From Clostridium_AB sp036639235 (lineage in GTDB: Bacteria; Bacillota; Clostridia; Clostridiales; Caloramatoraceae): a stretch of DNA of 22,240 bases. Below the pieces are notes generated by a model. The model ran no database searches and was not told where the DNA came from. It saw nothing but the letters and a program-made list of their open reading frames with translations. Of this stretch, positions 1-8,450 are shown one piece after another. The number at the start of each line of letters is the position of its first letter. Position 1 is the first letter of the stretch. The stretch spans positions 1-22,240 of the forward strand of contig NZ_JAVWJB010000031.1 of assembly GCF_036639235.1 (NCBI RefSeq), given 5' to 3'. Position numbers and translations under genes: made by a program.

Positions 1-149
1 TGATTATATATACTGTTTGGAACTGCAAAAGTAGGAACCTTATAGCTCATAGCAATTTCAGCTGTTGATATAGCTCCGCTTTTTTGCCCTGCTTCTACTA
101 GAATTAATCTTTTTGAAAATGCTGCAACAAGTGAATTCCTTTCTGACCC
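1..149 (-). pseudogene. 3' fragment of a dprA/smf-like DNA-processing gene (runs off the window)
   Basis: Reading the minus strand from about 149 down to 1 gives SERNSLVAAFSKRLILVEAG, then QKSGAISTAEIAMSYKVPTF and AVPNSIYN. This fits the C-terminal part of the DprA Rossmann-fold domain, whose usual pattern is RNRIIaaLS..vlVvEa..kSGtliTa..A.....vfAVPg. DprA binds single-stranded DNA and loads RecA during natural transformation. The frame stays open upstream but is not DprA-like before about 149, and it meets a stop near 256. The homology ends exactly where a 38-bp repeat begins (148-185), so the gene looks 5'-truncated by a rearrangement. The left edge of the window cuts off the rest. Identity is by motif recognition only. 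Truncation is certain from the reading frame, but an assembly join cannot be ruled out. Confidence 0.6.
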
Positions 150-364
150 CCGAGGGTCCTTGTGAGCCCTCGACGAGCTTGCTAGCGAAGCTTGCACCTC
201 AAAAAAACAAAGAAGGCACCCAAGAGATTTCTCTCTCGAATACCTTCTTTTCCGTTCCTATATATACAATGCTTACCGCATCTTCTTATTACTTTTTTAT
301 CCACTATTTCCAGCAGACAGGTCACACCCGGGGGTCTTTGTGAGCCCTAGGCAAACTTGCTATC
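148..364. repeat. 38-bp imperfect direct repeat (148-185 and 327-364) bracketing a terminator
   Basis: The copies at 148-185 and 327-364 share CCCG.GGGTC.TTGTGAGCCCT and CTTGCTA, about 30 of 38 positions. The first copy contains small palindromes (GACCC/GGGTC, GAGGG/CCCTC, AGCTT/AAGCT). The left copy abuts the break point of the dprA-like fragment, and the right copy lies just past the stop of the surface-protein gene. This arrangement suggests a repeat-mediated join. Confidence 0.6.
201..250 (-). terminator. Intrinsic terminator of the large surface-protein gene
   Basis: Read on the minus strand, AAAGAAGG (250-243) pairs with CCTTCTTT (216-209). An inner AGAGA/TCTCT stem extends it, and G plus seven T residues follow. 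It lies about 120 bases past the surface-protein stop on the same strand. Confidence 0.8.
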
Positions 365-369
365 TATTA

Positions 370-3300
370 TTACTTAATATCTCCAGCTGCTATTGTTAAG
401 TCAATAAACTTAACTACTTTTCCTGCTGAGTTTAACTCATATAATCCAACATGTTGTCCTGCTGTTACTGCTAGGTCATTTCCTGAAGTATATGCTGTTG
501 TTCCTGTTGGTGTTGTTCCAACTAGTGGAGTTGTAAACACTCCTGCTTGAACCTTAGTTGCTAATGTGTTTCCTGCTCCAGCTGTATAAGTTATAGCTGT
601 ATTACCAACCGCTGTCCCTTGTGCAACACTATGACCTGATATTAATGGTGCTGCTGTTGCTATATTTGATAAACCTACAATTAGAGTTCTAATTTCTGAC
701 GCTGGTGCTGGTGCTGCTGCCGCAAATCTTACTAGTATCTTATCTCCAGCATTAGCTGCTATTTCTATATTAGGAGTACAAGGAGTCCAGCTTGTTCCGT
801 TATTAGTGCTATACTCCATTGCAACTGTTGTTCCTGATAATAACACCTTACCTACTACTGTAGCTGTTCCAAATGTTACGTTTGGTGAAGGTATTCCTTT
901 TACTACATCATATACTATTGATATAGCCTTAACAGCTGTGCTAGGATCAGCAACATTTACAGCTCCAGTTGAATCTTTACCCATTACCTTAATTAGAACT
1001 GTTCCCTTTGCAGTGAATGTAGCTGGCTTAATTATACCATTAGCAGCATATCCACTTGCTGAAGCATTAACTAAACCTGATAGAGTTCCCTCTGCATCGC
1101 TACCAGCAAATGCTGCAACGGCTCCAAGAACTATATCTCCACTGTCTATATTACCATTATTGTTAATATCTATATATAGAGTATCAGTCGCTACAGATGT
1201 AGAACTTGGATCTGTTTCAACAATACGTATAGCTGAAGAAGTAGTCTTATTTAAAGTTATTCCCTTAACAACGTCATCCTTATCGCTTACTTCGATATCT
1301 AGAACGTCTCTTAATTCTATCTGCTTTCCTTCATAGTCAATTTTTCCAACTGATTTAAATGCTACATTTGTTATATTGTAAGGACTATTATTTACAGTAA
1401 CTGTAGCCTTAGCCACAACAACTCCCTTATCATCCTTTATAACTATATCAGTTGAACCCTTTGAAACTGCAGTTGCAGTAATTAAAGTCTTAGTTGTATC
1501 AAGTGCGATTGTAGCAACAGTTTCATCTAGTGATTCTACTGTAAACTCACCTGCAGCTGGTGTTGCTGGCATAGCCTTAGTTGAAAGTACTAAAGCCTGA
1601 GCAGATACATATACTCCACTTGGATTGTAGTTAGCTAACTTAAATGAAACTGTATTATCGTTCGCATCTGTTTTCTCTAGTGTATTGTCAGTTGATTGAC
1701 CAGTAAGATTTACAAGTTCAATCTTTCTAGAAGTTATATTCTTAACATCAGTAATATCTAGATATAAAGAAGCTAGAGTCTTTTCTGATGCTTTTCCAGT
1801 ATTAGGGTTAATAAACTTATCCTTTAAGTAAACTGTTCCCGTACCAACTTGATCTACTGACATTGTAAGTATAGCTTCACCAATTACATCTGTTGAAGAG
1901 TTAACACTAGTTACTACATCAACGCTGCTAACTAAATCAACATTTGCAGCATTCTTTGGAAGAACTTCTTCTATATCTCCAGTCGCTACAGCAATTGGAT
2001 CTCCATATTGATCATAAGTATTAACCTTAACCTTTGCTGTTGTGCCTGTTACTGCCTTTAGTGATGGTTTTGCAAGCTTTACTGAGGATAAAGTTCTCTT
2101 TTCGTTAGTAACTGTAAAGTTATATGTCTTAGTAACATCTCCAACCTTTACAGTAATTACTGCTGTTCCTGCAGCTTCTGCTGTGATTACATTGGTTGTT
2201 TTGTCTACAGAAATAACTCCTGAATTTGAAGTCTCAACTTTAAATCCATTTGAAGCAACTAGCTTCTTATCTCCATTAATAGTAGCCTTAACACTATAAA
2301 TTTCAGCTGTTTCTCCTGCTACAAGTGTAGTACTATTCATTCCAATAACAGTATTAGTAAGCTCTGTATTATCAGTATCATCGCCATCATTATAATTTAT
2401 ATGACTTGCATTACCATTTGCAAATAGAACCTCATCAATTGATGTTGTAGCTGCATCTAAATTAACAACATTTATAACTCCACTATTTGATACAAGTATT
2501 GATCCTGCCTTAGTTACTTGTACTTCAACAGTATAGTTATCCTTAATAATTCCTGCAACTAGTTTACCAGAATTAGATACATTAGTTGCTGGTGAACCAG
2601 CGAAGATATTTGCAGCTTTATTATCCTTGTCCTTAGCCACAAAATTAACAGTATATCCAGCAAGGTTTAAGTAATCTACTGTTACATCTTGACCATTTAC
2701 TTTTATTGAAAGCTTTTGGTCTGCTCTATCGTCATCATATGACTTTTCTACTACAGCAACACTGTTTACAACAAAACCGTTTGCTACCTTGAATTCCTTT
2801 GTAGCATCTCCAACTTTAATTGAAACATTAGTTTCAGTATTTGGTGCTAATTCAGTTTCTAGTGATATAGTAGCTGACTTCATGTCTTCTGCTACTTTAA
2901 CTGATGTTACCTTATTACCAGCAACAGTTATATCTCCAGCAACTAGTTTATTTAAACCAGCGCCTACTACATAAAGTGCTTTTGAGTTAGGTGCTGATAC
3001 AGTTGTAACTTCTAGTTTTTCATTTAGAAGTGCTACATACGCCTTAATTTCATTTTTTAATTTATCACTTGAAGCGTGAGTTCCAAGAGCCTCTGCAGCT
3101 TTTAGAGCCTTTTCAGCATCTTCAGCCTTCATTGACTTTTTAGCTTCTTCAAATAACTTAGTAGCTGCTGCAAGATCAGCTTCATGCTTCTTTATAATTC
3201 CATCAACAGTAGTCTTAGCCTTAGCTAGTCTTTCAACTAGTTCTGCCTTTCTACCTTCGAACTCCTTGTCAACCTTACCAAGTAGGTCTTGTCCATCCTT

Positions 3301-3693
3301 AAGGTATACTGACCAAGTTTCAGCATTCTTAATTCCGTTAAAGTTATCAACTAGTGACTTCTCAACGTGGTTAACCTTAGCTGCTGCGTTAAGTAGTGAT
3401 ACACATACATCAAGTCTAGCTTGGTACTTGTCCTGTGATGAACCTGCTGGTAGCTTAGCTATAAGAGCCTTAATTTCCTTCTCATATGCTTGCCATTGAC
3501 CAACGTTCTTAAGTCCTAAGTAGTTCTTCTTTAGAGATGTTCTAAAGTGTTCGATTTTAGCATGGATTAGTTTTACATCCTCTGCTACCCCTGCTTTTAC
3601 TTCTTGAACAGCTCCTGCTGCTCCAGCTACAGCTCCTACAGCCATAACTCCTGCCATAGCAGCGCCTAGTGCTTTTTTGCTTGTCTTTGCCAT
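370..3693 (-). CDS. Large exported S-layer-like surface protein (1107 aa)
   Basis: Residues 1-34 form a signal peptide: lysines, an Ala/Gly/Val-rich core and a probable cut after VKA. Residues about 35-235 are charged and helical, with an internal repeat (KKNYLGLKNVGQW near 55, DNFNGIKNAETW near 117). This resembles the helical domains of SbsC-type S-layer proteins, which bind secondary wall polymer, so I infer wall anchoring. The rest is beta-rich, Thr/Val/Ala-rich and cysteine-free, with Big_2-like immunoglobulin modules (clear one near 470-530). A lone dockerin/EF-hand-like loop DINNNGNIDSGD lies near 845. The C-terminus has a YSTNNGTSW repeat that recurs in the two paralogues at 10865-14212. 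The ATG has a strong GGAGGAGG site (3703-3710). No SLH or CWB2 repeats are seen. It is probably an abundant surface or S-layer protein; the exact role is not proven. Confidence 0.8.
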   Translation of the reverse strand: MAKTSKKALGAAMAGVMAVGAVAGAAGAVQEVKAGVAEDVKLIHAKIEHFRTSLKKNYLGLKNVGQWQAYEKEIKALIAKLPAGSSQDKYQARLDVCVSLLNAAAKVNHVEKSLVDNFNGIKNAETWSVYLKDGQDLLGKVDKEFEGRKAELVERLAKAKTTVDGIIKKHEADLAAATKLFEEAKKSMKAEDAEKALKAAEALGTHASSDKLKNEIKAYVALLNEKLEVTTVSAPNSKALYVVGAGLNKLVAGDITVAGNKVTSVKVAEDMKSATISLETELAPNTETNVSIKVGDATKEFKVANGFVVNSVAVVEKSYDDDRADQKLSIKVNGQDVTVDYLNLAGYTVNFVAKDKDNKAANIFAGSPATNVSNSGKLVAGIIKDNYTVEVQVTKAGSILVSNSGVINVVNLDAATTSIDEVLFANGNASHINYNDGDDTDNTELTNTVIGMNSTTLVAGETAEIYSVKATINGDKKLVASNGFKVETSNSGVISVDKTTNVITAEAAGTAVITVKVGDVTKTYNFTVTNEKRTLSSVKLAKPSLKAVTGTTAKVKVNTYDQYGDPIAVATGDIEEVLPKNAANVDLVSSVDVVTSVNSSTDVIGEAILTMSVDQVGTGTVYLKDKFINPNTGKASEKTLASLYLDITDVKNITSRKIELVNLTGQSTDNTLEKTDANDNTVSFKLANYNPSGVYVSAQALVLSTKAMPATPAAGEFTVESLDETVATIALDTTKTLITATAVSKGSTDIVIKDDKGVVVAKATVTVNNSPYNITNVAFKSVGKIDYEGKQIELRDVLDIEVSDKDDVVKGITLNKTTSSAIRIVETDPSSTSVATDTLYIDINNNGNIDSGDIVLGAVAAFAGSDAEGTLSGLVNASASGYAANGIIKPATFTAKGTVLIKVMGKDSTGAVNVADPSTAVKAISIVYDVVKGIPSPNVTFGTATVVGKVLLSGTTVAMEYSTNNGTSWTPCTPNIEIAANAGDKILVRFAAAAPAPASEIRTLIVGLSNIATAAPLISGHSVAQGTAVGNTAITYTAGAGNTLATKVQAGVFTTPLVGTTPTGTTAYTSGNDLAVTAGQHVGLYELNSAGKVVKFIDLTIAAGDIK

Positions 3694-4130
3694 GTTTTAT
3701 TTCCTCCTCCAAACTCTTTTTTATAAGGTTTGTCCTTATAGTATTTCAAATTCAAAATTATACCGTGACTTTCCGTATCTTAATAAGCGTTACCGGGTCC
3801 CAATCCAATAACAAATAGAAAAATCCCATGTAAATGAATTATAGCATTCAATACCTTAATTACAAATTCCTACCATGGTAAAATAGGTAACTTTTCCTTT
3901 CATTTCCTATTATTTTCTTAATTTTTCTAAATGTTTCATAATATTACCTTTTTGACTAAATATTATTCAAAAAGGTAACTACTTATAAAAATGTATAACT
4001 AAAGTTGTATATTTTGGACTTTCCCCAATTTTATAGACAATTAATGTCTATGCATTTATTAACAATTATTTAACTTTTAGTTAATTTAATATAGGTATTT
4101 CCCCCCCAAAATCTTTTAATTCATTAGTTT
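3694..4130. promoter_or_regulatory. 437-bp leader/promoter region of the surface-protein gene
   Basis: No gene is seen here. On the minus strand there is a 7-bp hairpin (3722-3740, TATAAGG/CCTTATA) just upstream of the ribosome site, a form often found in stable leaders. A TATAAT -10 candidate lies at 3762-3757, but no convincing -35 partners it. A perfect 12-bp inverted repeat lies at 3944-3955/3967-3978 (separate entry). A run of seven C residues lies near 4100. Confidence 0.4.
3944..3978. promoter_or_regulatory. Perfect 12-bp inverted repeat, operator-like
   Basis: TTACCTTTTTGA at 3944-3955 is exactly complementary to TCAAAAAGGTAA at 3967-3978, with an 11-base spacer. It lies between the 4131-4682 gene and the surface-protein gene, far upstream of the latter. 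A related half-site, AGGTAACTTTT, lies near 3889-3899. It could be a regulator site, or a weak terminator for the 4131-4682 gene, since it falls about 150 bases past that stop on the same strand. Confidence 0.5.
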
Positions 4131-4682
4131 TTATTCTGATTTATTACCATTTCTCTTTATCCATGACTTATGAAAGTCATTAGGACTAACAACCTTAGAC
4201 TTCTTATAGGCCATTTGAACCTCCTCAAGGTCAACAGTATGAAGTCTAAGAATATCAAACACCATTAACCTCTTAAATTCCCTAGCATGATCAATTCTCT
4301 CCATGCCCTTAGCATCACTTTCTAGAATTGAAAGTCTACCATCATCCTTAAGAAAAACCTGATTATCACTTAAGAAAGTAATTTCGTTAACATTAAAATA
4401 TCCAAACACAGGATCTCCCCCAACTAATGAACGTCTAACCTTAAGCTGAACCATTACCTCATCAGCTGACAGGAATATAGGATTCTGTCTATCCCTCTTA
4501 GTAACCCTCTTTGCAAGGCTATTCATGTTCTTAATAGAAAGTCCCCTTTCCCTTGAAATCTCCTTAATAACAACATCAGCACTTTTCAGAACAGTTTCCA
4601 TTCCCTCGTCTCTTATAATGTCAGTTACATCTCCTAAGCCATCATCGTAACGTGGAATAATATATTTGATTCCCACTACCAT
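4131..4682 (-). CDS. Unidentified 183-aa protein, faintly ComK-like
   Basis: This is a soluble, charged protein with no signal peptide or membrane segment. I do not recognise it firmly. The order of elements loosely recalls ComK regulators: an N-terminal KYIIPRYDDG stretch, a central basic segment leading to NPIFLSADEVMV, then GYFNVNEI, a short F-x-D-G-x-L turn and a helical tail. The diagnostic ComK FPT.SP segment is absent, so ComK is only a suggestion. The ATG at 4682 has AAGGAG only 3 bases away; a GTG at 4676 gives about 9 bases and may be the true start (181 aa). It is divergent from the DUF1659 gene. A competence link would fit the dprA-like fragment in the window, but that is speculation. 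Confidence 0.55.
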   Translation of the reverse strand: MVVGIKYIIPRYDDGLGDVTDIIRDEGMETVLKSADVVIKEISRERGLSIKNMNSLAKRVTKRDRQNPIFLSADEVMVQLKVRRSLVGGDPVFGYFNVNEITFLSDNQVFLKDDGRLSILESDAKGMERIDHAREFKRLMVFDILRLHTVDLEEVQMAYKKSKVVSPNDFHKSWIKRNGNKSE

Positions 4683-4905
4683 TCACTCCTTAATAATTTT
4701 GTTTATCTAGACATTTCTATACAAATTCTGTAAATCCTCCTAAATAATTTAAAATATATAAAATATTATAAATTTTCTTATAGTTTTCTTCTATTTCTCC
4801 CCTATTCCCTATTCAAATGTCGAATTTCCCCTAAACTTTTTCAAAAATAATTTTGCCCCTTTTCCAAATTCCCCGCAATTTATGTAGTGAAAGGAGTTGA
4901 TAAGT

Positions 4906-5142
4906 ATGGCAAAAACAAAAATTGTCGCACAATCAATGGTATTAACCATGTCCCTAGGAGCGGACAAAAACGGAAAGGCGGTTTTTAAGAACCTAACCCT
5001 TAAGAACCTTAAGCCAACAGTCCTAGACGATTCTGTTCAAACAGTTGCAGACGCTGTAGCTGCAGTTCTTCCTTACAAGGTAACTAACCTAGCAAGGAAC
5101 ACTACAACAGACATCGCAAAGGACGCAGTACCACAACCTTAA
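4906..5142 (+). CDS. DUF1659 family protein (78 aa)
   Basis: This small protein begins MAKTKIVAQSMVLTMSLGAD and contains NLTLKNLKPTVLDDSVQTVA, a typical DUF1659 pattern (function unknown). It is usually found next to DUF2922, as here. The ATG at 4906 is chosen because AAGGAG (4891-4896) lies 9 bases upstream. An in-frame TTG at 4897 would add three residues but sits against the ribosome site. It is first of a two-gene unit, 42 bases before the DUF2922 gene, with a terminator after the second. From memory, such pairs often occur near small sigma factors and wall amidases in clostridia, which matches the genes to the right. Confidence 0.85.
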   Translation: MAKTKIVAQSMVLTMSLGADKNGKAVFKNLTLKNLKPTVLDDSVQTVADAVAAVLPYKVTNLARNTTTDIAKDAVPQP

Positions 5143-5184
5143 TCCTTCCCCAACTCAAAATTTAATAATGGAGGTGCATAACAC

Positions 5185-5400
5185 ATGAAAAAGAGCTTAA
5201 AAATGGTTTTTCTTGATACCCTAAACAAGAAGCAATCAATCCTAATCCCAGAAGTTAAGGATTCTATTACACCAACAGAGGTACTTACCCTTGCTGAAAC
5301 AATAGTAGCCGCTAACATCTTCGGAGACGAGCTTGTCGGGTTCACAAAAGCCCTTGAAGCAGAGCTTATTTCAAAAGACGTTACAACCTACGCATTCTAA
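5185..5400 (+). CDS. DUF2922 family protein (71 aa)
   Basis: It begins MKKSLKMVFLDTLNKKQSI and contains ITPTEVLTLAETIVAANIFG, matching the small DUF2922 family that pairs with DUF1659; function unknown. GGAGGTG (5170-5176) lies 8 bases before the ATG. It shares a transcript with the DUF1659 gene, ended by the hairpin at 5407-5439. The family's usual length of about 70-75 aa agrees. There is no signal peptide or membrane segment. Confidence 0.85.
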   Translation: MKKSLKMVFLDTLNKKQSILIPEVKDSITPTEVLTLAETIVAANIFGDELVGFTKALEAELISKDVTTYAF

Positions 5401-5406
5401 CCCCCA

Positions 5407-5439
5407 GGGGATGTCTCAATTAAGAGGCATCCCCTTTTT
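5407..5439 (+). terminator. Intrinsic terminator of the DUF1659-DUF2922 unit
   Basis: GGGGATGTCTC pairs with GAGGCATCCCC (one G-T pair) around a short loop, followed by TTTTT. It starts 7 bases after the DUF2922 stop. Confidence 0.9.
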
Positions 5440-5585
5440 CTATGCCTCAATGTTGGAGTAACTAGCACCATATCCTCGGCGTAGCCAAGCAAGTTGATAT
5501 GGATTGAGATTGTAGGTCTAAAACACTTAGAGCCTGCGGCTTAGAGATTCTTATCCCTAAGAAAGTCCTTATCCGTAAGTAAATT

Positions 5586-6010
5586 CACCTTAAAAAATAC
5601 TTAATCATTAACTCATACCTTATTAATGCCTTCGGCATTGGGTACAAAGCTCACTTCGTGACCCCCGTACCCTCAAAAAAAATTCTTATTTCTATTCAGC
5701 TTAATTTGTTTACTTACATTTAAAAATCTATAAAACCAAATTCATCCACCTTAAAAATACTTACTCATTAACCCATACTTTACTAATGCCTACGGCATTG
5801 GGTATAAATTTCATTTCATGAACCCCATACCCTCAAATTTTATATTTCATAAATTAAAGTAATAGTAACTATATTTACCCTAAAAATACTTACTCAATAA
5901 CTCATACCTTATTAATGCCTTCGGCATTGGGTACAAAGCTCACTTCGTGACCTCCGTACCCTCAAAAAGAAATCTTATTTCTACGCAGTTTAATTTGTTT
6001 ACTTATATTA
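5586..6010. repeat. Three tandem ~130-160-bp repeats, each with two hairpins
   Basis: Copies begin near 5586, 5747 and 5877. Each has CTTAAAAA.ACTTA, an AATGCC/GGCATT hairpin (loop TTC or TAC), then a nested hairpin. The outer stem of the nested hairpin is GGGTAC/GTACCC and the inner stem is TCAC/GTGA around TTC. Copies 1 and 3 also share TTTAATTTGTTTACTTA-type tails. In copy 2 the stems become GGGTAT/ATACCC and TCAT/ATGA, so both sides changed together. No gene is present. The stretch 5440-5585 before them holds nothing I can name. Confidence 0.8.
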
Positions 6011-6011
6011 A

Positions 6012-6462
6012 GGAGCAGATGATTGTTGCCGAGGGGGGAAGTAGTTTGTTCTATATACTAAGTTGATATGGATTAGGGTAATAGGTTCCACATCCCTAAT
6101 TAGAACGTAAGTAGTAGTATCATCTGTTGAATAGGTTGATGGTAATATGATGTGACTTTGGCTGTATCATTGGGTTTCGACTTAGATACTCTTAGGTGCG
6201 AAAATGAAAAGACACTTAGGGAAGGCGGCGTGTTTGAAGCTTTAGCTGAGTTTTAGCCAGCCCTTAGTGGATTTTCATTTTCGTGCATTAGAGTATCTTG
6301 GAGAAATCCCACTAGCATACGGCTAAAGTCACACCTATTACCACCCCACAACCTTCAACAGATCAACTACCCTACACCTAATTTCTCCCCAACCTATTAC
6401 CCTAATCCATTCACTAAATATCTAATAAACCTCTTCCTCCAAAGGCAACAATTATCTGCTCC
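6012..6462 (-). repeat. Palindromic element 1, expanded form (451 bp)
   Basis: GGAGCAGATGATTGTTGCC (6012-6030) matches the reverse complement of 6444-6462 at 18 of 19 bases. Long stretches between are also complementary (for example GGATTAGGGTAATAGGTT against AACCTATTACCCTAATCC, and GTGACTTTGGCTGTA against the stretch near 6318-6334). The inner core (about 6165-6315) carries the family boxes GTTTCGACTTAGA and GGAGAAATCC and the apex TTTGAAGCTTTAGCTGAG. The outer arms are unlike those of the other copies and about 125 bp longer per side. Strand is given as minus because the related copies have their terminators on that side; here no terminator module is seen. Confidence 0.8.
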
Positions 6463-6534
6463 GCATCCAGTAACAAATTCAAACAAGTCTGTGTATTATG
6501 TTAACAAAGTAGTGTGAAAGGAGTGTCGTTTACT

Positions 6535-7458
6535 ATGAAAATAGGTATAGATATGGGCCACACTGTTTCAGGTCCTAACTATGGAGCAGTTGGCTTTATG
6601 AAAGAATCAGAGGAAACTAGACGCCTAGGGGCAGTACTAATTGATTACCTAAAAAGTCTAGGCCATACCGTTATTAATTGTTCTGTTGATACAGCATCTA
6701 GTAATTCTGATAGTTTAAATAGACGAGTTAAAATTGCTAATTCCTCTAATTTAGATATTTTTATTTCTATTCATTTTAATGCAGGAGGAGGTACAGGAAG
6801 CGAAATACTTACCTTTAACTCTAGGAAAATGCCACAGGCCACTTCTATTCTAAACAATCTATCAAAGCTAGGTCTTAGAAATAGGGGGATTAAGGATGGT
6901 AGTCATTTATTTGTTGTAAAAAACACCTCCGCCCCTGCTCTACTGGTTGAGGTATGTTTTGTGGATAACACTAATGATACCTCCCTATATACTAAGAATA
7001 TTAACAATATAGCTAAGGCCATTGGAGATGGTATTGTAGGCATCTCATTTGAAACTCCATCTAATGAGCCTGTTAATCCCCCTGTAAAACCTACTCCACC
7101 TCCTCAAAAACCTAACCCACCAGTTTCTACCCCTATTAAATTTAATAAATCTGACACAGTTAAACTTCTTCAAAGGGGAATAAACAGTAATAGTAAAACA
7201 AAGCTTAAAGTAGACGGTATATTTGGCCCTAAAACCCTTGCAGCTTCTCCTACTATAAAAGTCGCTAACAAAGGAGATATAGTTAAAGCTGTTCAGCAAA
7301 TGCTTATTATAAAAGGAATTAACCTAGGTCCCTCAGGTGCAGATGGTATATTCGGAAAAGCAACGGAAAATGGGGTAAAAACTATTCAAAGAAAATTCAA
7401 GCTAAGTATTGATGGTATAGTTGGTCCAAACACCTATAAAGCTCTATTTATGAATTAA
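6535..7458 (+). CDS. N-acetylmuramoyl-L-alanine amidase (Amidase_3) with two peptidoglycan-binding repeats, copy 1
   Basis: This zinc amidase cuts the bond between MurNAc and L-Ala in peptidoglycan. Residues 1-175 form an Amidase_3 domain with zinc ligands His9 (DMGH), a Glu in KESEE (24-27) and His80 (SIHFNA), plus catalytic Glu139 (VEVCFVDN). A Pro-rich linker follows (about 180-203), then two PG_binding_1 repeats, each ending DGIFG.KT or DGIVG.NTY. There is no signal peptide, as in phage endolysins and lysins released by holins or lysis. The ATG at 6535 is chosen because AAAGGAG lies about 11 bases upstream; an upstream GTG at 6514 precedes that site. It is followed 38 bases later by a close paralogue, probably in one transcript. 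Confidence 0.92.
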   Translation: MKIGIDMGHTVSGPNYGAVGFMKESEETRRLGAVLIDYLKSLGHTVINCSVDTASSNSDSLNRRVKIANSSNLDIFISIHFNAGGGTGSEILTFNSRKMPQATSILNNLSKLGLRNRGIKDGSHLFVVKNTSAPALLVEVCFVDNTNDTSLYTKNINNIAKAIGDGIVGISFETPSNEPVNPPVKPTPPPQKPNPPVSTPIKFNKSDTVKLLQRGINSNSKTKLKVDGIFGPKTLAASPTIKVANKGDIVKAVQQMLIIKGINLGPSGADGIFGKATENGVKTIQRKFKLSIDGIVGPNTYKALFMN

Positions 7459-7496
7459 TCATTGTTGTAATATATTTAAAAATGAGGTGAGAGACT

Positions 7497-8405
7497 ATGA
7501 GAATAGGAATTGATATGGGTCATACCATCTCTGGTCCTAACTTAGGAGCTATTGGGTTTATTAAAGAGTCTGAGGAAACAAGAAGACTTGGAAACCTTAT
7601 TATTAATTACCTTAAAAGTATGGGACAAACTGTTATAAACTGTTCAGTTGATATAGCAGAAAGTAGTTCTGATAGCCTAAAACGTAGAGTTGAAACTGCA
7701 AATTCATCAAGTCTTGATATATTTGTTTCTATTCATTTTAACGCAGGTGGAGGACATGGAACCGAAGTATTTACCTATGATGCAAAGCCTCTTCCTGAGG
7801 CTAAGGCTATACTTGATAACATGGCTAGAATAGGATTTACAAATCGTGGAATTAAAAACGGTAGCCACCTATACGTAATACGTAAAACAAATGTTACTGC
7901 TATGCTTGTTGAAGTATGCTTCGTTGACAATAAGGAGGACACTGTTAAATACCATGAAAACATTGAGAGAATAGCTAAGGCTATAGCAGATGGTATTGTT
8001 GTTAAGTCTCCCCCTATAGTTAAGCCTCCAGTAACAGACCCTAAACCAAATCCTAATCTGCCTAAACCACAATCCAAGCCAAAATACACTAAAAAAGCCT
8101 CTATAAAACTCTTACAAAGATCAATAAATGCACAGGGATATGCGAGTCCTCCACTTATTATAGATGGAATATGGGGAGAAAAAACCCTATCCTCTGCACC
8201 AACATTATTCTATGGTAGCATTGGAGATATAACCCGTGCAGTGCAGCAAATGCTTATAGTAAAGGGAATGAACATAGGGCCCTCTGGAGCAGATGGCATA
8301 TTCGGAAAAGAGACGGAAGCAGCAATAAAACGCCTTCAGCGCCACTACAACCTTAAAGCCGACGGTATAGTAGGCAAAAACACCTACAACTCCCTATACA
8401 CCTAG
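7497..8405 (+). CDS. N-acetylmuramoyl-L-alanine amidase (Amidase_3) with two peptidoglycan-binding repeats, copy 2
   Basis: This is a tandem paralogue of the gene at 6535-7458, with the same domain order and residue positions: His9, Glu24-27, His80 (SIHFNA), Glu139 (VEVCFVDN), Pro-rich linker (about 177-200) and two PG_binding_1 repeats. The N-terminal catalytic domains are very similar. The linker and first binding repeat differ most. GAGGTGA (7484-7490) serves the ATG at 7497. There is no signal peptide, so export would need lysis, a holin or another route; no holin gene is seen nearby. An intrinsic terminator at 8451-8490 ends the pair. Protein-level conservation with DNA divergence suggests an old duplication kept in use. 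Confidence 0.92.
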   Translation: MRIGIDMGHTISGPNLGAIGFIKESEETRRLGNLIINYLKSMGQTVINCSVDIAESSSDSLKRRVETANSSSLDIFVSIHFNAGGGHGTEVFTYDAKPLPEAKAILDNMARIGFTNRGIKNGSHLYVIRKTNVTAMLVEVCFVDNKEDTVKYHENIERIAKAIADGIVVKSPPIVKPPVTDPKPNPNLPKPQSKPKYTKKASIKLLQRSINAQGYASPPLIIDGIWGEKTLSSAPTLFYGSIGDITRAVQQMLIVKGMNIGPSGADGIFGKETEAAIKRLQRHYNLKADGIVGKNTYNSLYT

Positions 8406-8450
8406 ATAAGCCTATTAATAAATAATATAAGCCCCCTCTCTAATACACAT

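Noticed and set aside
113..343. 76-aa plus-strand open frame
   Set aside because: It overlaps the dprA-like fragment, the repeat and the terminator, has no ribosome site and shows no protein character.
806..1336. 176-aa plus-strand open frame
   Set aside because: It is the antisense shadow of the large surface-protein gene, whose repetitive codons keep the opposite frame open.
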